In this document: piece after piece, positions 60,002 through 64,000 of the stretch | Numbering within the stretch: the stretch's first letter is position 1 | How the letters are laid out: the number at the start of each line of letters is the position of its first letter | Source: Acidovorax sp. A79 | GTDB taxonomy: Bacteria > Pseudomonadota > Gammaproteobacteria > Burkholderiales > Burkholderiaceae_C | Reading direction: 5' to 3' | Length of the DNA: 64,000 bases | Assembly: GCF_041154505.1 (NCBI RefSeq) | Contig: NZ_AP028672.1 | Coordinates: forward strand, 5,248,501 to 5,312,500 | Program-made: the position numbers and the translations under genes | The notes under the pieces: model-generated | What the model saw: the letters and a program-made list of their open reading frames with translations, nothing else | The model's database searches: none | What the model was told of the DNA's origin: nothing

Positions 60002-61231
60002 TTAGCGATGCGCCCCGGCATGCCGGGCGCGGCGCGGCACCTGCGCGACAGCGGGCGCTCCAGGCGGGGCCTTCGCGGGCCGTGGATGGGCGCGCGGCTT
60101 GCGCAAGAAGGCCAGGAGCCTGCGCTCGGCCGCGCTCAGCCCCCGGGGCGACGCGCTGCCGCCGATGCGGTCCCACACTTCCTGCAAGCCCGGGCCGGCG
60201 TCGGATGCAAGCCGCGAGCCGAGCTCCAGCACGGCAGGATGCACGTACGACTTCTTGCACACCGCAGGGGTGTTGCCCAGCTGGCGCGCCACCTCGGCCA
60301 GGATGGCCTTGGAGCTGTAGCGCACGTTTTTGTCGGCCGCGCTGGAGGCATCGGTCTGCGCACGTGCCAGGCGGGTCAGCTCCAGCGCCTGCGTGGTGCC
60401 ATGCCAGGTGCGGAAGTCCTTGGCCGTGAAGTGGTCGCCGCCGGTGGCGGCCGTGCCGTGCGTGATCTCGCGCAGGTAGTCGTTCACGTCGCCCGAGCCC
60501 ACGGTGCGTGGGGTGCCGTCTCCGTCCTCGTACTGGAAGAGCTCCTGCCCCGGCAGCTGCTGGCAGCGGCGCACCACCCGGGCCACGCGCGGGTCGTTCA
60601 GCTCGGCCTCCTGCAACACGCCGCTCTTGCCCCGAAAGCGCAGCCTGAGCTGGCTGCCGTGAAGCCGCGCATGCCGGGTGCGCAGCGTGGTCAGGCCGTA
60701 GGACCGGTTGCTGCTGGCGTATTCCTCGTTGCCCACGCGCAGGTAGGTGGTGTCCAGCAGGCGCACCAGCGCGGCCAGCACCAGCGTGCGCGTGAGCGGC
60801 TGGCCGCCGCGGTGCGCGGCCAGGTCGCGCGCCACGCGGGCGCGGATGCGCGGCAGCGCGCGGCCAAAGGCCTGCATGTGCTCGAACTTGCCTTCGTCGC
60901 GCTGCTGGCGCCACTGCGGGTGGTAGCGGTACTGGCGCCGTCCGCGCGCATCCAGCCCCGTGGCCTGCAGGTGGCCGTGGGGCAGGGGGCAGATCCACAC
61001 ATCGGTGTACGCGGGTGGAATGGCCAGGCGCTGGATGCGGGCGATCTCGTCCGGGTCCCGGAGCCATTGGCCGTCGGGCAGGCGGTAGCGAAAAGTCTTG
61101 TCGCCGCCGGGCTCCCGCGTGAGGCCTGGCATAGACGGGGTGACGTACACCAGCCCCCCGGGCAGCTTCTGTGGGCGGGGGGTGGGCCGGGGTGGCGCAG
61201 GTGCGCGGGGCGATGGGCAGGGGGTGGGCAT
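60002..61231 (-). CDS. DNA topoisomerase IB (poxvirus/bacterial type)
   Basis: A 409-aa enzyme that relaxes supercoils through a 3'-phosphotyrosyl intermediate. The N-terminal domain has GGDKTFRYRLPDGQWLRDPD and IPPAYTDVWICP. The catalytic domain has RVGNEEYASSNRSYGLTTLR, the general-acid region DFRTWHGT, and the nucleophile Tyr329 in CKKSYVHPAVL. The Pro/Arg-rich ends are low-complexity. The bacterial homologues are not essential and are often gained by transfer, but composition here is like the host. Confidence 0.92.
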   Translation of the reverse strand: MPTPCPSPRAPAPPRPTPRPQKLPGGLVYVTPSMPGLTREPGGDKTFRYRLPDGQWLRDPDEIARIQRLAIPPAYTDVWICPLPHGHLQATGLDARGRRQYRYHPQWRQQRDEGKFEHMQAFGRALPRIRARVARDLAAHRGGQPLTRTLVLAALVRLLDTTYLRVGNEEYASSNRSYGLTTLRTRHARLHGSQLRLRFRGKSGVLQEAELNDPRVARVVRRCQQLPGQELFQYEDGDGTPRTVGSGDVNDYLREITHGTAATGGDHFTAKDFRTWHGTTQALELTRLARAQTDASSAADKNVRYSSKAILAEVARQLGNTPAVCKKSYVHPAVLELGSRLASDAGPGLQEVWDRIGGSASPRGLSAAERRLLAFLRKPRAHPRPAKAPPGAPAVAQVPRRARHAGAHR

Positions 61232-61368
61232 CGGGGCGAGCAGGTGATAAGGACCAGTGCGTGGCCCCGATCACACCCGTGCCCGGGCGGTGCTGGTGTA
61301 GGTGCGCTGCGTGCGCCGGGGTGAGACAGGGACCGAATCGGCAGCGCCGCCGCGCCGCCATTTGGGGT

Positions 61369-61423
61369 GAATAATGGCCCTTGCGCTTATTGAACAAGCG
61401 CCAATAGCTATAAAAAATGTAGC
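61369..61423 (+). repeat. dispersed intergenic palindromic repeat, copy C
   Basis: ATAATGGCCCTTGCGCTTAT, then GAACAAGCGCCAATAGCTAT, then AAAAAATGTAGC. The blocks follow the order of copies A and B (TGGCC, GCGCTT, AAGCGC, AGCTAT, A-run, TAGC). It lies between the topoisomerase gene and the 3' end of the response-regulator gene. Confidence 0.75.
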
Positions 61424-61445
61424 AATCTGCTCGGTCGGGCCGCGC

Positions 61446-62138
61446 TCAATCGGCCGCAGCCGGTTCCAGCGCAAAACCCACGCCGTACACCGACCGGATC
61501 CAGTCGCAGCCGTCGCCGCTGGCGGCCTTGAGCTTCCTGCGCAGGTTCTTGATGTGGCTGTCGATGGCGCGCTCGTTCACGTCCAGCGTGTCGTCGTAGG
61601 CCTGGTCCAGCAGCTGTGCGCGCGAGAAGATGCGCCCGCGCTGGCGCGCCAGCACCTGCAGCAGCCGGAACTCGCGCCGCGTGAGGCCCAGCGGCGTGCC
61701 GTGCAGCGTGGCCTGCCAGTGCGATTCGTCGAGCACCAGCGCCGATCCGGCGGCGGGCGGCGGTTCCTGCGCGGCGGCCGTGCGGCGCAGCACGGCCCTG
61801 GCGCGGGCGACCACCTCGCGCGGCGAAAACGGCTTGCAGATGTAGTCGTCCGCGCCCAGCTCCAGGCCGATGAGGCGGTCCACCTCTTCCACGCGGGCGG
61901 TCAGCATGATGATGGGGTGCTGCGTGTGGCGCCGCGCCTGGCGCAGGATGGAGAGGCCGTCCATACCGGGCAGCATGATGTCCAGCAGCGTGAGGTCGGG
62001 TGGCGCGGCCAGCAGGCTGGCGAGCGCGGCACGGCCCTCGGCCTGGTGCTCCACGGTGTAGCCCGCGTGGCGCAGGTAGTCGACCACGATGGCGGCGATG
62101 TCGGGTTCGTCTTCGACGACGAGGATGCGGTGGCTCAT
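61446..62138 (-). CDS. BaeR-like OmpR-family response regulator
   Basis: A 230-aa regulator. The receiver is HRILVVEDEPDIAAI with phospho-Asp in LTLLDIMLPGMDG and Lys in YICKPFSPREV. A Pro/Ala linker leads to the winged-helix domain (LTRREFRLLQVLARQRGRIF, NERAIDSHIKNLRRKLKAAS). The text is closest to BaeR, which in enterobacteria controls envelope stress and efflux genes. The start overlaps the stop of the kinase gene by 4 bases (ATGA). Confidence 0.9.
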   Translation of the reverse strand: MSHRILVVEDEPDIAAIVVDYLRHAGYTVEHQAEGRAALASLLAAPPDLTLLDIMLPGMDGLSILRQARRHTQHPIIMLTARVEEVDRLIGLELGADDYICKPFSPREVVARARAVLRRTAAAQEPPPAAGSALVLDESHWQATLHGTPLGLTRREFRLLQVLARQRGRIFSRAQLLDQAYDDTLDVNERAIDSHIKNLRRKLKAASGDGCDWIRSVYGVGFALEPAAAD

Positions 62139-63730
62139 GAAGGGTTGTCCAGCAGGGGCAGTTGCAGGGTGACGCGCAGGCCTCCCAGCGGGGAGGCCTC
62201 GGCCGCGAGGGTGCCGCCATGGGCCAGCACGATGGCGCGGCAGATGGCCAGGCCCAGGCCGGAGCCGCCGTGGTCGCGGTTGCGCGAGGTTTCGGCACGG
62301 TACAGGCGCTCGAAGATGCGCGGCAGCTCGTGCGCGGGCACGCCGGGCGCGCTGTCGTCCAGCTGCACGCGCAGCAGCGGCGCGCCATCGGTGGCCCGTG
62401 TTTCCCCGGCCGTGACGCGCAACTGCCCGCCCGCATCGGTGTAGCGCAGGCTGTTTTCCAGCAGGTTCATGAAGACCTGGTGCAGCTGCTGCGCGTCGCC
62501 CCGCACCAGTGGCGCGGGGGCTTGCGCGGCCAGGGCCTCCAGGCCCGTGGTGTTCACCTCGATGCCGGCCTGGGCCAGGCGCGGGCGCATGGAGGCCAGC
62601 GCCTCGGCCAGCAGCGCGAGCGGGTGCACGGGCACCTGGGCCGACGGTGCACTGGTGCCAGCGGCATCCAGGCTGGCGCGCAGGTCGCCCACCAGCTGGA
62701 TGAGGCGCATCACCTGCCGGTGCAGGCGCAGCGCGGTCTTGTCGTCAAAGGGGCGCACGCCGTCCTGCACGGCTTCGATCTCGGCGCGCATGGCGGCCAG
62801 GGGCGTGCGCAGCTCGTGGGCCACGTCGCCCAGCCACTGGCGGCGCGAAGACTCGATGCTGCTCAGTTGTTCGGCCATGGTGTTGAAGGTGCGGGCCAGT
62901 CGGGCCAGTTCATCGTTGCCGTGCACGGGCACACGGGTGTGCAGGTGGCCCTGTGCAATCTCGCGCGCGCCGGTGGCCAGGGCCTCGACCGGGGCCAGCC
63001 AGCGCCGTGCCAGCCAGCCCGACAGCAGCAGCGCCAGCGCCAGGCCGGCCAGGCCCGTCCACGCCACGAAGCCCAGGTGTTGCGCCAGAAAGGCCTGGTC
63101 GGCCTCGCTGCGCACGCCCTGCGGGGGCGCCAGCACCAGATGGCCGATGGCCTGGCCGTCGGCGCCGGTCAGGGCCACGCGCGCGCTGCCGGGCTGGGGT
63201 GCCGTGCCTGCCACCAGCTTCTGCTGCGCGTCCACCAGGCCCAGGCGGGGAAACAGGTCGTCGGGGTGGCGTTGCGCGGATGGGGGCGGGGGGCCGCTGG
63301 TGCCACGCTCGCCCGGGGGCGGGCCGCCATCGGGGGGCGGGGGCGGCGGCTGCTGCTGCATGCCGCGCTCCGACGCCGGGTTGCCGTTCGCCATCCCGGG
63401 GGGCATGCCGGGCGGCTGTCTGCTGCGGTCGCTGGGCGGGGCGTCTTCCATGCCCTGGTGGCCACCCCGGCGCGGGCTTGCGCCCGGGTGGCTGAGCTGG
63501 CCCCAGAGGCGGGGCTGGCCGCGCAACGTGTCCCAGCCGCCCGTCTGTGTGTGGTGGGCCTGCAGGCGCTCCGCGAGCCAGCCCATGCGGGCCAGTTCGA
63601 TCTCGGCCACGTAGGGCCCCAGGCCCCGCTGCAACCCCAGGCGGGAGAAGCCCGCAAAGATCAGCAGCAAGGCCAGCAGCAGGGCCGCCAGGGCGATGAA
63701 GGCTTTGCGGTGCAGGGTCAGGTGGGGCAT
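62135..63730 (-). CDS. BaeS-like sensor histidine kinase with Pro/Met-rich periplasmic insert
   Basis: A 531-aa kinase. Helix 1 (IALAALLLALLLIFAGF), a periplasmic domain, helix 2 (VAWTGLAGLALALLLSGWLA), HAMP, H-box GDVAHELRTPLAAMRAEIEA (phospho-His), N-box FMNLLENSLRYTD and G-box HGGSGLGLAICRA are all present. The periplasmic domain has a 70-residue low-complexity insert (about 81-152) rich in Pro, Gly and Met, including PPGMPPGM. That makes it longer than ordinary BaeS and may allow metal contact (inference). The partner regulator follows directly. Confidence 0.9.
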   Translation of the reverse strand: MPHLTLHRKAFIALAALLLALLLIFAGFSRLGLQRGLGPYVAEIELARMGWLAERLQAHHTQTGGWDTLRGQPRLWGQLSHPGASPRRGGHQGMEDAPPSDRSRQPPGMPPGMANGNPASERGMQQQPPPPPPDGGPPPGERGTSGPPPPSAQRHPDDLFPRLGLVDAQQKLVAGTAPQPGSARVALTGADGQAIGHLVLAPPQGVRSEADQAFLAQHLGFVAWTGLAGLALALLLSGWLARRWLAPVEALATGAREIAQGHLHTRVPVHGNDELARLARTFNTMAEQLSSIESSRRQWLGDVAHELRTPLAAMRAEIEAVQDGVRPFDDKTALRLHRQVMRLIQLVGDLRASLDAAGTSAPSAQVPVHPLALLAEALASMRPRLAQAGIEVNTTGLEALAAQAPAPLVRGDAQQLHQVFMNLLENSLRYTDAGGQLRVTAGETRATDGAPLLRVQLDDSAPGVPAHELPRIFERLYRAETSRNRDHGGSGLGLAICRAIVLAHGGTLAAEASPLGGLRVTLQLPLLDNPS

Positions 63731-63750
63731 CGGTGGGGGTGCAGGTGTCG

Positions 63751-64000
63751 TCAGCGGGCGGGTGGCGGGCCGCCCGCACCGCCGGGGCCGCCAGGCCCGC
63801 CCGCGGGCATGGCCACCAGGGTGCCGCCCATTGTGCGGCATGTGCCCGCGAGCGATTGGCCGTCGGGCATGGTCAACGTCACGCTGGCGCCTTCGGTCTT
63901 GCCCTTGCAGGCGGCATAGGCCTCGGGCGGCGGCGCCGGCGGGTCCTGCCGGCCGTGGGGTTGCGCCAGCACGGGGGTGGCGGATATTGCAGCCAGCATG
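63751..64000 (-). CDS. secreted hypothetical protein, 5' end outside the window
   Basis: A frame open to the right edge gives at least 82 residues. It begins in what looks like the end of a signal peptide (AAISATPVLA, then QPHGRQ). The mature part has YAACKGKTEGASVTLTMPDG and a Cys in AGTCRTMG, a likely disulfide pair, and ends in a Gly/Pro-rich tail (GGPGGPGGAGG). It lies 20 bases upstream of the kinase start, so it is probably in the same operon and may be a periplasmic accessory to the sensor. The Met at 63999 may or may not be the real start. Confidence 0.7.
   Translation of the reverse strand, partial: MLAAISATPVLAQPHGRQDPPAPPPEAYAACKGKTEGASVTLTMPDGQSLAGTCRTMGGTLVAMPAGGPGGPGGAGGPPPAR

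Overview
The window is high-GC DNA with the look of a Comamonadaceae beta-proteobacterium, most like Acidovorax (inference from gene content). Support comes from the order tig-clpP-clpX-lon, split hopanoid genes (hpnD/hpnE and hpnC), several Bug/TctC-type solute receptors, DUF2788 and DUF2189 proteins, an IS481 element and a recurrent short intergenic palindrome. Most of it is ordinary chromosome. The clearest accessory stretch is about 2.7-6.4 kb, where base composition drops.

Layout. 0-6.4 kb: an alpha/beta hydrolase gene, an unrecognised 564-aa gene, a decayed second copy of the hydrolase, an AT-rich unrecognised gene with a doubtful 5' end, and a coupled pair that looks like a PD-(D/E)XK-type protein plus an HNH-type protein. 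6.4-10.2 kb: a Lon-like AAA+ protease and ferrochelatase. 10.3-17.2 kb: a long operon for a PAAT-type ABC transporter, sugar-acid enzymes and a LacI regulator, with a perfect LacI-type operator in front. 17.3-20.8 kb: a HAD phosphatase, two membrane proteins and an M14 carboxypeptidase. 20.8-22.6 kb: an IS481 element inserted in the stop codon of a DUF899 gene. 22.7-27.0 kb: a TctDE-type two-component system between two Bug receptors. 27.1-34.6 kb: hopanoid precursor genes, L-serine dehydratase, a Rid-like gene, a LysR regulator and a membrane protein. 34.6-39.2 kb: an RND efflux operon behind a consensus promoter with a TetR-like operator. 39.2-45.4 kb: tRNA-Leu, trigger factor, ClpP, ClpX and Lon. 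45.5-46.2 kb: four tRNA genes. 46.2-53.3 kb: a conserved hypothetical, a YgjP-like metalloprotease, glutamate racemase, class I fumarase, an acidic protein and a MHYT-GGDEF-EAL protein. 53.7-59.1 kb: class II fumarase, a sigma factor/FecR fusion and a TonB-dependent receptor. 59.1-64.0 kb: a Crp/Fnr regulator, topoisomerase IB, a BaeSR-like two-component system and a truncated secreted protein.

Most notable signals: (1) one protein joining an ECF sigma factor to a transmembrane FecR-type anti-sigma domain next to an STN-bearing receptor; (2) an IS481 copy whose transposase is ended by a stop codon lying in the target duplication, itself a copy of the stop codon of the gene it hit; (3) the LacI operator that ties a PAAT transporter to sugar-acid catabolism; (4) the coupled nuclease-like pair in the AT-rich island, the best candidate here for an undescribed system; (5) a dispersed palindromic repeat family, one piece of which has become coding sequence in the RND adaptor.
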